Assembly (NCBI RefSeq): GCF_000250635.1
Contig: NC_016940.1
Location: 186,001 to 250,000 of the forward strand
Reading direction: 5' to 3'
DNA length: 64,000 bases
Source of the DNA: Saprospira grandis str. Lewin
Lineage (GTDB): Bacteria > Bacteroidota > Bacteroidia > Chitinophagales > Saprospiraceae
The translations under genes were made by a program, and so were the position numbers. The stretch's first letter is position 1. The number at the start of each line of letters is the position of its first letter. This document shows positions 7,943 to 16,944 of the stretch, piece after piece. Under the pieces are notes generated by a model. That model worked only from the letters and a program-made list of their open reading frames with translations, was not told the origin of the DNA and searched no databases.

Positions 7943-8530
7943 CTGTAGGTTGAAACCTACAGCCATACAACAAAGCTATTCTACAGCTATAGTGCGGGGA
8001 GGATTAAAATCCTCCACCGCTTTGAACATGGGCGTTTTTTTTCTTCGGCGGTTGGAGCAGATTATTTTTCTTTAGTATTTCTAGACCAGTGGGTTAAAAC
8101 CCACAGCAAAAAAGAATGCCGTTCTACTTCCAAAAAAAATGAGCCGATGGTTGAAACCATCGGCCCATAAAAGATAAACTAAAAATCTTTTTCATTTTCA
8201 AGCAAACAAGGGCTTCAGCCCGCCAGTTTGCATAGACCCACAACCATGGGCTTCAGCCCATGGCCATAAAACAATTCTACAGAAAATTCAGCGATAAAAA
8301 ACAACTGCTATTATTTCTGCCCCATAAATTTCACAGGAACCCCAGGGCCAAGGCCCTAGGCTAAGAAAAAAATTGTCATCCCCTCATCCGAGGGGATTTT
8401 TCTTGGTGGTTGTGCTTGGGTGCTTGTTGTTTTTCTTGATGGTTTTGGATCCATTAGTTTTTTTTCCAGCACAAAAAATTTCATTGTTTTTTAGCCCAAT
8501 GGCTAATTGAAAGCCGCTATTTGAAAGGGA
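7943..8530. repeat. palindrome island A (non-coding)
   Basis: A gene-free stretch made of hairpins separated by A/T-rich spacers: 7943-7962 (CTGTAGG/CCTACAG, loop centre TTGAAA), 7998-8015 (GGAGGAT), 8089-8104 (GTGGGTT), 8144-8163 (CCGATGG), 8210-8221 (GGGCTTCAGCCC), 8244-8263 (CCATGGGC), 8344-8357 and 8378-8397. Stem sequences differ but loops are of a few types (TTGAAA, TTAAAA, TTCA). Much of the block recurs at 9673-10197 and 21315-21786. Confidence 0.8.
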
Positions 8531-8534
8531 GAAA

Positions 8535-9392
8535 CTACTTTCCTTTTTTCATTGCGCGGTGAAAATTATGCAGCCATCTTTTGGTTCCTTTTGTCTCCCG
8601 CCAAAGATAGCCCGCATAGCGTATATAAGACATTGCTTCTCGTTGTGGTCCAAGAAGATCTTTTCTTAAGAAATCTTTCAAATCAACCGACATATCATAT
8701 TCTATAAGATACAAACTGATATATTCATTTAGTTTATCGGCTTCTACTAGCAAACGGTTTGCTTTGGGGTTCCGCCCTCCTTCTTTTCTATACAAATAGA
8801 GCGCATGATTAAATAAATGTTCAGCTCTTGATTGCACTCCTTTAGAGCACTCTAATAATTCTTCAAAGGCCTCATACTCCTGCTCTTCTAATAAGGAAGC
8901 CCCATAAAATCCTTTTAAATTTAAATGATCTTTGGGATCGAGATCAAATATTTTTTGGTATTCAGGTATCGCCTCTTTTGGGTAGCCTCTTCTTAGTAAA
9001 AGTTCTCCGTAGGCAGCCTTGTCTTTTAAAAGTTTGCGCGCACCTTCTTTTTCCCAAATATCTGGCCCCTCCTCTTCTAGGAGAGTTTTGATAATACTTT
9101 CGTATTTTGAGTTGGCGATTTTATTCCAAAAAAAGAGCTCAGCTTCACTATTATCCTCATATTCCCCAAGCATTTGATAAACAACTGGGTTATTTGGATC
9201 TAAACGCAGGGCTTTTTGGAGCAAAAAAATATTATCCTCAAAGCCATCTTCCAAAAAATCAGGAAGCTGTGCTATTATTCTAACAACTTCTTCTCGATCT
9301 TCCTGACTAGCGGCTTCTATTTTCTCCGAGTTAAAAAAACTGCCCTCAATTATTGCTTTCCGAACTTGAATTACGTCTGTGTATAGCTTCAT
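8535..9392 (-). CDS. TPR-like repeat protein, paralogue 1
   Basis: A 285-residue, acidic, helix-rich cytoplasmic protein without signal peptide. TPR-like units are visible around LLQKALRLDPNNPVVYQMLG (about residue 60) and PEYQKIFDLDPKDHLNLKG (about residue 155). The ends are strongly conserved with the neighbour at 10201-11049: MKxYxDxxQxRxA at the start and WLHNFHRA near the C-terminus. TPR folds mediate protein-protein contacts; the partner is not known. The 3' end joins palindrome island A, and gene plus island appear duplicated as a unit. Confidence 0.75.
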   Translation of the reverse strand: MKLYTDVIQVRKAIIEGSFFNSEKIEAASQEDREEVVRIIAQLPDFLEDGFEDNIFLLQKALRLDPNNPVVYQMLGEYEDNSEAELFFWNKIANSKYESIIKTLLEEEGPDIWEKEGARKLLKDKAAYGELLLRRGYPKEAIPEYQKIFDLDPKDHLNLKGFYGASLLEEQEYEAFEELLECSKGVQSRAEHLFNHALYLYRKEGGRNPKANRLLVEADKLNEYISLYLIEYDMSVDLKDFLRKDLLGPQREAMSYIRYAGYLWRETKGTKRWLHNFHRAMKKGK

Positions 9393-9420
9393 ATTTTTTT
9401 TTCAAACGTACTATTTTTTT

Positions 9421-10199
9421 CACAAAAAAGGAAGTCGCTGTCCAGCCTGTCTAGAATATTTTATTTTTTTCTGTTTTTTGGGGGGCTGCCCCTCGCCTTT
9501 GGCTCGGGTCGGGCTATGGCGCAGCTCGCTGTTCGCTCGGCCCTGCGTTTTTTTTCGCTGTGCTCAAAAAAAAACTGGGTCTGGCCTGCGGCCACTGCTT
9601 TCTATCCCTCAGCCGCTCATCTAAATTTTTCAGGCCATTGTTTTTCTTCGGCAGTTTTGGTTTTGGTTTTTTGGACCTGTAGGTTGAAACCTACAGCCAT
9701 ACAACAAAGCTATTCTACAGCTATAGTGCGGGGAGGATTAAAATCCTCCGCAGCTTTGAACATGGGCGGTTTTTTTCTTCGGCGGTTGGAGCAGATTATT
9801 TTTCTTTAGTATTTCTAGACCAGTGGGTTAAAACCCACAGCAAAAAAGCTAATTTTTCCATTTTCAAGCAAACAAGGGCTTCAGCCCGCCAGTTTGCATA
9901 GACCCACAACCATGGGCTTCAGCCCATGGCCATAAAACAATTCTACAGAAAATTCAGCGATAAAAAACAACTGCTATTATTTCTGCCCCATAAATTTCAT
10001 AGCAACCCCAGGGCCAAGGCCCTAGGCTAAGAAAAAAATTGTCATCCCCTCATCCGAGGGGATTTTTCTTGGTGGTTGTGCTTGGGTGCTTGTTGTTTTT
10101 CTTGATGGTTTTGGATCCATTAGTTTTTTTTCCAGCACAAAAAATTTCATTGTTTTTTAGGCTTGAGCTTAATTGAAAGCCGCTATTTGAAAGGGGGAA
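9421..10199. repeat. palindrome island B, left direct repeat flanking the type III locus
   Basis: Begins with a roughly 60-base block (GAAGTCGCTGTCCAGCCT then an A/T tract) that recurs with about one mismatch at 21112. It then contains SGR copy 5 and the same hairpins as island A: CTGTAGG/CCTACAG at about 9675, GGAGGAT at about 9735, GTGGGTT at about 9822, GGGCTTCAGCCC, CCATGGGC, AGGGCC and ATCCCC stems. It ends GCTATTTGAAAGGG at the stop of the second TPR gene. Compared with island A it lacks the CCGATGG hairpin. No gene is supported in it. Confidence 0.8.
9482..9614 (+). repeat. SGR structured repeat, copy 5 (head GGCTG / tail CAGCC)
   Basis: Inside island B. Core variant GCTCGCTGTTCGCTCGG replaces GCTCGCAGGTCTGCTCGG: the inner hairpin GCAGG-TCTGC has become GC-TGTTC-GC, a change that keeps the flanking pairs. 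The tail ATCCCTCAGCC is intact. Confidence 0.85.
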
Positions 10200-10200
10200 G

Positions 10201-11049
10201 CTACTTTCCTGTTGTTATTTTGCGGTGAAAATTATGCAGCCATCTTTGGGTTCCTTTTGTCTCCTCCCATAGATATCTTACCGCACTGACATAAGACTGT
10301 GCTTCCTCATCCAGAGCAAAAATACCGTTTGCTTCCATATCTTCCCAACTAAGCGATAATTTAGCATTCATTAGATATATAGTAATCAATGGATTCAACT
10401 GATCGGCTTTTACTAATAGACTATTTGCTTTTGGACTACGTCCTTTTTCTTTTTTAAACAAATAGAGGGCATGATTAAACAAGAATCCTGCTTCTACCTC
10501 TTGTCCTTCATACATCTGCAACAACTCCTCAAAAGCCTCCTCCTCTTCAAATTCCAACAGGAGGATTCCATAAGCAACTTTTAGATTTAAATGATCTTTG
10601 GGGTCAAGTTCCAATATTTTTCGATATTCTAATATCGCGGCATCAGTATAGTCTTCCTTTATTAATTCCTTGGCATATTCGGCCTTTGTCTTTAAATAAG
10701 CACGTGTATCTTCATCCTCCCAGACATCCTGACCACTCTCTGCTAAATGAGTCTTAATTGCTCTTTCATATTTCGAGTTAGCTAACCTATTCCAATAATA
10801 AACTCTTGCTTCGACTCGCTTCTCATATTCTCCAAGCCTTATATAAATATCTGGATTATTTGGATCTAAACGCAAAGCTTTTTGTAGCAGGATCAAGCCC
10901 TCTTCCGTTACAGCATCCCCAAGCTGATCTACTATTGCTTTGGCCTCATCTACATCTTCTACACTATCGGCGACTAACTTCTTTGGATTAAAAAAACTGC
11001 CATTAAGTAGTGCCTCTCTAATTTGGACGATATCCTTATATATCTTCAT
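10201..11049 (-). CDS. TPR-like repeat protein, paralogue 2
   Basis: 282 residues, co-linear with the protein at 8535-9392 over its whole length. Shared blocks include LLQKALRLDPNNPDIYIRLG, NSKYERAIKTHLAE, DPKDHLNLKVAYG, FNHALYLFKKE and WLHNFHRK. The paralogues have diverged clearly at residue level while their 3' flanking islands remain nearly identical, which implies the islands are more recent or are kept alike by gene conversion. Function is unknown. It lies between island B and a small orphan gene, inside the interval bounded by direct repeats. Confidence 0.75.
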   Translation of the reverse strand: MKIYKDIVQIREALLNGSFFNPKKLVADSVEDVDEAKAIVDQLGDAVTEEGLILLQKALRLDPNNPDIYIRLGEYEKRVEARVYYWNRLANSKYERAIKTHLAESGQDVWEDEDTRAYLKTKAEYAKELIKEDYTDAAILEYRKILELDPKDHLNLKVAYGILLLEFEEEEAFEELLQMYEGQEVEAGFLFNHALYLFKKEKGRSPKANSLLVKADQLNPLITIYLMNAKLSLSWEDMEANGIFALDEEAQSYVSAVRYLWEETKGTQRWLHNFHRKITTGK

Positions 11050-11088
11050 ATTTTTTTTTGCAAACCTACTATAATTTTCGCTAAAAAC

Positions 11089-11547
11089 TTAAGCCGCCTG
11101 TCCCAAAATTATGGGATGCGCTTTTGGGGTTTGCATCAGTTCCCAGCCTTTTAGCAAAACCTGATAATAAAGGGCAATAAAGCGGTTGAGCAAAATTAAG
11201 GGGGCCTGCAACAAAGATAAATTTGAAGAAGTAGTCTGCGGGTTCTCCTTTTTTGCTGCTTTCTTCGGCAAATCTTTTTGCGATTGCCCTGCCAACAAGC
11301 CCAAGCTAATAAGTTGCTCATAAATTTGCGCCAGCTCTTGCAGCTCCGCATAAATTTGCTCGGGCTGGCCCAAAGCCCGAAAAATAAGGAGGAACTCCCC
11401 GAACAAAAATTTTCTTCGGCCAATAAATTCTTCCAAACCCGCAGCACGCAAGCGTTTGCGCAAGGTGGGATAAGAAATGCCGTAAAATGCCTTGAGCATT
11501 TTTTTGCTCAGTTTATAATCCTGTAGTTTTTGCTGGAGATGGATCAT
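11089..11547 (-). CDS. hypothetical protein with possible N-terminal helix-turn-helix
   Basis: 152 residues from the ATG at 11547 (MIHLQQKLQDYKLSKK); the frame is open to 11604 but those codons are A-rich leader. The N-terminal segment LSKKMLKAFYGISYPTLRKR could be a helix-turn-helix (fixed-spacing Ala/Gly/Tyr-Pro-Thr-Leu-Arg pattern), followed by helical, Leu/Glu-rich sequence (LGQPEQIYAELQELAQIYEQ). I do not recognise the family. It follows the terminator of the CRISPR operon, so it probably has its own promoter at about 11550-11620. Confidence 0.55.
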   Translation of the reverse strand: MIHLQQKLQDYKLSKKMLKAFYGISYPTLRKRLRAAGLEEFIGRRKFLFGEFLLIFRALGQPEQIYAELQELAQIYEQLISLGLLAGQSQKDLPKKAAKKENPQTTSSNLSLLQAPLILLNRFIALYYQVLLKGWELMQTPKAHPIILGQAA

Positions 11548-11621
11548 GGGGCTGTATTTTTTTTTGTTGTTTTTAAAGTTAAGTTTATTTTTTGGGGATT
11601 GCAAGCGTAAGTAAAAAAAAA

Positions 11622-11652
11622 CGGCAGAAAAATCATCCAGATTTTTCTGCCG
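11622..11652 (-). terminator. intrinsic terminator of the type III operon
   Basis: Perfect 13-bp stem (CGGCAGAAAAATC with its complement), 5-base loop, followed in the minus direction by a T-run of nine. It is 36 bases past the stop of the ATPase-TOPRIM gene, so that gene and the csm genes upstream probably form one transcription unit. Confidence 0.9.
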
Positions 11653-11688
11653 TGCTATTTGAAAGGGGTTATTTGAAAAAGCCGTAGC

Positions 11689-14529
11689 CTACTGCGGTTT
11701 TGGTTTGAGCCCTAACTCTTTTGCAATATGTTCGCAAAGAGGTTTAAATGCGTCTATAAATCCCTCTTTATCTATGTTTTTTACATAAAACTTAGCTGCT
11801 TCTTCTTTCCCATCATTACTTACTTTTGCTGTATATATAATCTTAGCTGCTTTTATATCTATCCAATTTAAATTTCCCAATTGCTCCTCTACAAAATCTT
11901 TTTTTGTTCTTTTACAAACCTTTATAACTTCATTTATAGTCTTAATATTATGTCCATTCCCATCAAAGCATTTCTCAAATCCCCACTCAGCATCTTCATT
12001 ATATTCTACTAAACCTTTGCCTATTATAAACATCCAAACGTCCAGAGGATAAAACTCTTCTAATGCAATTGAGCACTGTGGCGTAATTTTCTTTATTGTA
12101 GAAACAATAGACTCTGAAGAAGAATAGTCTTTTATGTAAATAAGCTTCACCTTATAGTTATTGCGCTTTGGCTTCTTTTCTTCATATGTTTTTTTTTGCT
12201 TAATAGTTTCTTCCTCGTAATCAATTAACCCGACCGCTTTGCTCTTTCTAGTAGAGTATTCCCACTGTAATAGCTGATTTAGCACCTTAGAAGAACCTTT
12301 TGAATCTATAACATTTATACATTCATCATCATACCCTAATTTTTTAAATACAGCTTTTAACACTTGTTGATCTGTAGGCCCCTCTACAAATAAAGTGGGC
12401 TTATCAATACCACCAATATCATTCATAGATTTTATCCATGCTCTTTGCTCTTTCTTTTTTTCTAATTCTTTCAGCAAATATGTAGATTGGTTATAGAAAC
12501 TTTCTGGAAGTTCTTTATCTAGATCTCCATTCTCAAAAATACGTATAGAGTCTGTTTTTCCCTGATCAATACTATGAATAAATACATCTTTAGGGTCTAA
12601 TAACGCCTTTGTTTCATTGTCATTGATGACCATTACCCGCAGCTTATGTATAAAATACTCTGAATGTGTCTCTACTAAAAATTGTACTCCATAGCTAATA
12701 GCATCTACCATAAAGTCCACTAATTTAGCTTGAAGGTCAGGATGCAAATGAATTCCAGGCTCTTCGATGATCAGCATTCCTTTTTTTTCAGAAAAAGCAT
12801 AAATAGCGGTCTGTATTATAAGGGGAACCAACTGAGTGTGCCCAAAACCTCTATCGGCTAAGTTGAGGGCTTCTTCTGGTTTTGCGGGGTTGCCAATTAA
12901 GGCTTGAACATAACTTCCCTCTAACTGCTTAACAAAAAATTCTTGACCATTTTCAATTAAATTAAATTTCTTCGCCCATTTTTGAATAAAATCGTATTCA
13001 TTTGTTACCGACCTTCTATTTTGTCTAGGTCTTTTATATCGTCCAGATCTTTTATTCTGAACTTTTAACATAGACGATAAGGCTTGACCTATATGATATT
13101 CATTTTCTTCTGAAGCGAAATATACATGTTGCTGGTAGCCTCTTTTAGAGGAGATATAATCAAGACTTAGCATTGACATTATTTTTTCAAAATAATTTTC
13201 GCCATTTACTCTTATTGATTCTGTTATTTCAGGATCAAATCCATGACTATTTACATCTCTCTTTAAGTTCTCAAACTCTAAAACATGCTCATCACTAAGT
13301 TCTTCTAATACCTCACCTATATCAAAAACATAGTTTTCATAGTCTTCACCGCTTTTATCCAAAAACAAATCATACTGTTTTTCTATTTTAGAATAAAATG
13401 ATTTGATCTTATTCCTCCCACTTTTAAGTATGTCACGAATAGTTAATTTTTTAAACGTAGTACTATCCTGTAACTCATTAAGTGCTAAAGCCCAACCATT
13501 AGCTCCCTTAGTTTCAAAAAACACAGTGCTTAAAAGTTCGTCATAGTCAATTCCAGTCCCCAACAAATCCTTCCAAAAGGCAAAGCTATCTATTAACTCA
13601 CCTAAAATATATTGATTCTGATTTATGTTAGATTGACTAAATTGAACTCCTGTCCTTTGAAATGCAGCTTCGCTATAAAATTTTTTTACGGCCTTTAATA
13701 ATTGAGAGTATACAGCCGATCTCAATGTACTTTCATTGATTGAACTTAATTCTAAAGTTCCATCATCAAGAATTTTATTCCTTAACTCCTCCAAAGAATC
13801 TTCTTTATAAAAATCTTTATAATGAGGCCATAAATAATGCTTTTTAAATTCCGTTTGATTTGATGTATCTTTCATCAACATGTCAATAAAAGAAGAATAC
13901 ATCTTATTTACATTCTCCTTATGAGTGTTAACTACTTGTTGCTTTTCCTCTTTAGACAATCCATCCCAAATCGGGTAAACTAGCAATGGAAATTGAAACG
14001 ATGAATCTTTAAAAATAGAGTCTATGATAAATTTTGGATGCACTTCTAATTTATTAGTGCTTAAACTTCCTTTTATAATATTGTATTTAAATCCATCCGT
14101 ATCCTTAATACTAAGGTTAAATTCATTTAGGACCCCATTCTTATATTCCTGTCGATTATCTCTCTCCCCTCCATATCCCAAACATAAAGAGACCTCCTCT
14201 ATTTTTTCTAAAATACTATCTTCTCTTCTTTTTTCATTATTTCTCATTTTACAAAAAAGCAATTCAAAGCGAATGCTATCACTACTACTATCACAATCTC
14301 TGTTCAACACAGACTTAAAACTTCCTAAACTATCTATTCCCTCACCAAAAGTAAGCTTGGTCCAGTTATGATATCTTAAGCTATTTTCCAATAAAAGCAA
14401 AGCCTTAGAAACAGTACTTTTACCCGAGCTATTCCCTCCAATCAGTAGATTCAGTTTGCTAAAGTCTAATTCAGCTTCCTTATAAAGTCTAAAGTTTTCC
14501 AGTTTTAATTTTTGCAGTTGATAAGCCAT
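11689..14529 (-). CDS. OLD-like ATPase with C-terminal TOPRIM domain, linked to the type III operon
   Basis: 946 residues. The N-terminus is an SMC/RecF-like ABC ATPase half: LKLENFRLYKEAELDF, then Walker A GGNSSGKST at about 32-40. A long insertion (about 60-540) follows, then a signature-like region ADRGFGHTQLVPLII, Walker B GMLIIEEPGIHLHPDLQ near 585 and a switch His in ETHSEYFIHKL. A TOPRIM-type domain follows at about 710-790: TLFVEGPTDQQVL with the catalytic Glu, then GLIDYEEE as the Asp motif. About 150 residues of unknown fold end the protein. The architecture is that of OLD-family nucleases, also used by Gabija GajA; those cut DNA. The start is 51 bases after csm5 on the same strand with no terminator between, so it is co-transcribed with the Cas genes. 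I infer either an effector of the type III response or a passenger defence gene; no CARF domain is apparent by eye. Confidence 0.8.
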   Translation of the reverse strand: MAYQLQKLKLENFRLYKEAELDFSKLNLLIGGNSSGKSTVSKALLLLENSLRYHNWTKLTFGEGIDSLGSFKSVLNRDCDSSSDSIRFELLFCKMRNNEKRREDSILEKIEEVSLCLGYGGERDNRQEYKNGVLNEFNLSIKDTDGFKYNIIKGSLSTNKLEVHPKFIIDSIFKDSSFQFPLLVYPIWDGLSKEEKQQVVNTHKENVNKMYSSFIDMLMKDTSNQTEFKKHYLWPHYKDFYKEDSLEELRNKILDDGTLELSSINESTLRSAVYSQLLKAVKKFYSEAAFQRTGVQFSQSNINQNQYILGELIDSFAFWKDLLGTGIDYDELLSTVFFETKGANGWALALNELQDSTTFKKLTIRDILKSGRNKIKSFYSKIEKQYDLFLDKSGEDYENYVFDIGEVLEELSDEHVLEFENLKRDVNSHGFDPEITESIRVNGENYFEKIMSMLSLDYISSKRGYQQHVYFASEENEYHIGQALSSMLKVQNKRSGRYKRPRQNRRSVTNEYDFIQKWAKKFNLIENGQEFFVKQLEGSYVQALIGNPAKPEEALNLADRGFGHTQLVPLIIQTAIYAFSEKKGMLIIEEPGIHLHPDLQAKLVDFMVDAISYGVQFLVETHSEYFIHKLRVMVINDNETKALLDPKDVFIHSIDQGKTDSIRIFENGDLDKELPESFYNQSTYLLKELEKKKEQRAWIKSMNDIGGIDKPTLFVEGPTDQQVLKAVFKKLGYDDECINVIDSKGSSKVLNQLLQWEYSTRKSKAVGLIDYEEETIKQKKTYEEKKPKRNNYKVKLIYIKDYSSSESIVSTIKKITPQCSIALEEFYPLDVWMFIIGKGLVEYNEDAEWGFEKCFDGNGHNIKTINEVIKVCKRTKKDFVEEQLGNLNWIDIKAAKIIYTAKVSNDGKEEAAKFYVKNIDKEGFIDAFKPLCEHIAKELGLKPKPQ

Positions 14530-14580
14530 AAGTCTTTGAATTTGTTCGATTAGAAGTTAGGTTTTCAGACTAATACATAT

Positions 14581-15795
14581 TTATTTTTTCAATTCCCAAT
14601 TGAGCTCTAAAAAGCCTGTAGGAATTCCATTTTCATTTAATTTTCTAGTTTTTGGAAAGAGTAGTTCATCAGGATATCGACCTCTACGAGAATTCCGCTT
14701 AACAGCTATCCAATCTCTTTGAGAAAGCACCTCTTCATCATTTTTAGTATAAGCTGCGGCCCAGCCGCCTGTCATACTTTCCCAACCTGAGCCAGCTCCC
14801 ACTCTAAGAATACAACTGCTAGCTTTTTGATCAATTAAATCTAAAAGCCTTTGTTCTATTTTTTCTAATGCTGGCATATAGTCGCCAATGGGAAGAGGGT
14901 TTCCCTCTGCATCCCAAAAGTCCAGTTCATTCTGAACCAAGCGCAATGTATGTTTATTAATCAGTAGGCATAAGGCCTGATGATCTTCTAGCAACTTTAT
15001 TTTAGAGGCCTTCATAATAGGAGTCCGCATGTTTTGAATTGCCTTGATTAAAGAACTGGGAATGCGAATTTCCGCACGGGCTCTTGAATCTGTAGGTACT
15101 ACCTCCCAAAACGAAGACTGACGAAACTTTTCGCCCCACTTATCTCGATATAAGTTGATAATTCGACTTTTAATGACTGTCGTATTCGTTTTAAATATCG
15201 CATCTCCTACTTGTAAAAGTCTCAAGAGATCATTGTTAGGATCTTTGCCAAAGATCTTTTTTTGAAGCTGGCGGTCAGACATTCGTCCACGACGATTCTT
15301 AAGTAAATCTCCATAAAGGTGAACCTCTTCATTAAGAATAGCTGTAGCAAAAAGCGCTGTACGTAGGCTTCCTTTTAAAGATGATCCTGGTAGTGCCGGA
15401 AAAAGCTGACCAAAATGAAGCAAATGCAGCTGTTCTTTTAACTCATTTCTCGATGGCCGATAATCTAAATCCCGAATATTATCGGGCAAATCAATTTGTC
15501 GGCTGCAAATACGGCTGGAATCAAAAACATCTCGTTGCTTTAAGAACTGGCTTAAAGCACCTGCCCCTTGATCAATAACATTGACTAAGTCATTTACCTC
15601 CGTAATACGGTAAATACCTAGCGCCTCTGCTAACTTATTTAAGTCAACTAGCCCTAATTTTTGCTCTTGAGGAAAATGTATATAATCAAAAGGAGGCTTT
15701 AAAAACTGGCCGCTGCCAATATGTAGTGGACTTAAACAGCGAATCTGCAATTCATAAACCTTATTCTTTGCGGCTTGATAGCGATCATTATTCAT
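14581..15795 (-). CDS. csm5: type III-A CRISPR effector subunit Csm5
   Basis: 404 residues, a RAMP/Cas7-like subunit that caps the 3' end of crRNA in the Csm complex. Motifs: RCLSPLHIGSGQF at the N-terminus, GSSLKGSLRTALFATAILNE (the GSSLKG RAMP loop) near residue 120, and a Gly-rich LRVGAGSGWESMTGGW near residue 330. The frame is open to 15852, but the ATG at 15795 overlaps the csm4 stop as TAATG, so re-initiation is the likely mode and that start is chosen. It is the last canonical csm gene; the next gene is the ATPase-TOPRIM protein. Confidence 0.93.
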   Translation of the reverse strand: MNNDRYQAAKNKVYELQIRCLSPLHIGSGQFLKPPFDYIHFPQEQKLGLVDLNKLAEALGIYRITEVNDLVNVIDQGAGALSQFLKQRDVFDSSRICSRQIDLPDNIRDLDYRPSRNELKEQLHLLHFGQLFPALPGSSLKGSLRTALFATAILNEEVHLYGDLLKNRRGRMSDRQLQKKIFGKDPNNDLLRLLQVGDAIFKTNTTVIKSRIINLYRDKWGEKFRQSSFWEVVPTDSRARAEIRIPSSLIKAIQNMRTPIMKASKIKLLEDHQALCLLINKHTLRLVQNELDFWDAEGNPLPIGDYMPALEKIEQRLLDLIDQKASSCILRVGAGSGWESMTGGWAAAYTKNDEEVLSQRDWIAVKRNSRRGRYPDELLFPKTRKLNENGIPTGFLELNWELKK

Positions 15796-16895
15796 TAGGC
15801 TTCTGTTTTTGATAGAGAAATAGGCAGCATAATAGGATTGGTCGCTCGCCAAACAGGATGAAAAACCTTTGTTTCTTTAGGGTTTAAATTATGTACTTGC
15901 CCCTGAGGTTCGACCTCAGTTCGTAAACAAGCAGCAAGTCCAAAAACATATAATCCTGCTTTTCGAAAACCCACAGCATTACTTTCTGCTTCACAATCCG
16001 TTACTGTAGAGATATAGCCTCTTAATTTATTCAGCTGATAATAACTATCCTTTAAATCAATTTGATTTAAGTCTTCTTTTGAGGGAGAATAAGTACCTAG
16101 GCTAATGTAGTGTTGACTATTAGCGCCTGCTTTTTCAATATTCATTCTTTGCGCCTCTACCTCCGCTTCAAAGTGACCATGCCCAGTGCTTCTGTCAGTA
16201 CCAATTCCTTGATCCGCTAACAAACGAAAAGCAGCTTTCACCTTTTTTAAACTGTCTTCATTTTCTGTTTGTAAAATAAAAAACAGCCCACCTTCTTCCT
16301 CAAAAAAGATCTTATCCATGCTGTAAGGAGTAGCCTGAGCTCCCTGCTCTAAATACACATGATCTACGATATCCGTTTTCTTAATTTTAAGGCCTTTATT
16401 CTCTGCCTTTAATTCCTCCAACTTTTTCCTTACCGCCAAAGTGCATTTAGACTTAGAGTACAACAGCTTATAATCAGCAGTTAATGCTAAATCATTTAAT
16501 TTCTCACCTTTTAACAAAGCAAAAAAGCAACCTTCTTCCAAAAAGCTTATTTTCTTCAGCTCTTTTTCTGTAAGCCCTGATGACTCCTTTAATTTATCTA
16601 GCTTGAAGGGCAACTCATAGGGAAAAGAAGCGGGTTTAGGATAAAGCCTAATTTTAGTCCCCTCTTTTTTATCCTCCCAAAAAGGAAAGGCTGAGCTTAG
16701 ACGAAAACTATTCATAAAAGCTAAACCTCTGGCAGGATCGGCCAACTCATCAAAAAGTTGTAGTGCAGCAGCAAAGAGCGCAGACTGTATGCGATCAGAA
16801 CTTAAATCTTTTTCTGAACGATCATAGCGATTGGGAATTCCTCTAGAAAGGTGTAAACCGCCCTTAAAATTTTTCAAATAAAATCGGTAGTACAT
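15795..16895 (-). CDS. csm4: type III-A CRISPR effector subunit Csm4
   Basis: 366 residues, a Cas5-like subunit that binds the crRNA 5' handle and docks Cas10. It begins MYYRFYLKNFKGGLHLSRG and has RSEKDLSSDRIQSALFAAAL, typical of Csm4. The C-terminal half carries the Gly-rich loop ADQGIGTDRSTGHGHFEAE. Length is slightly above the common 300-350. It is 49 bases from csm3 upstream and shares one base with csm5 downstream (TAATG). Confidence 0.93.
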   Translation of the reverse strand: MYYRFYLKNFKGGLHLSRGIPNRYDRSEKDLSSDRIQSALFAAALQLFDELADPARGLAFMNSFRLSSAFPFWEDKKEGTKIRLYPKPASFPYELPFKLDKLKESSGLTEKELKKISFLEEGCFFALLKGEKLNDLALTADYKLLYSKSKCTLAVRKKLEELKAENKGLKIKKTDIVDHVYLEQGAQATPYSMDKIFFEEEGGLFFILQTENEDSLKKVKAAFRLLADQGIGTDRSTGHGHFEAEVEAQRMNIEKAGANSQHYISLGTYSPSKEDLNQIDLKDSYYQLNKLRGYISTVTDCEAESNAVGFRKAGLYVFGLAACLRTEVEPQGQVHNLNPKETKVFHPVWRATNPIMLPISLSKTEA

Positions 16896-16944
16896 AGAAG
16901 TAGTGATCTATCAATTGAAAGGATATTAAAGTAAAATGCTAAGA

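Noticed and set aside
7943-7962. TTGAAAC-containing palindromes as CRISPR repeats
   Set aside because: The 3' GAAAC resemblance is only to the loop; stems differ between sites and spacing is irregular.
15796-15852. Longer N-terminus for Csm5
   Set aside because: The ATG at 15795 overlaps the csm4 stop as TAATG and places the conserved start correctly.
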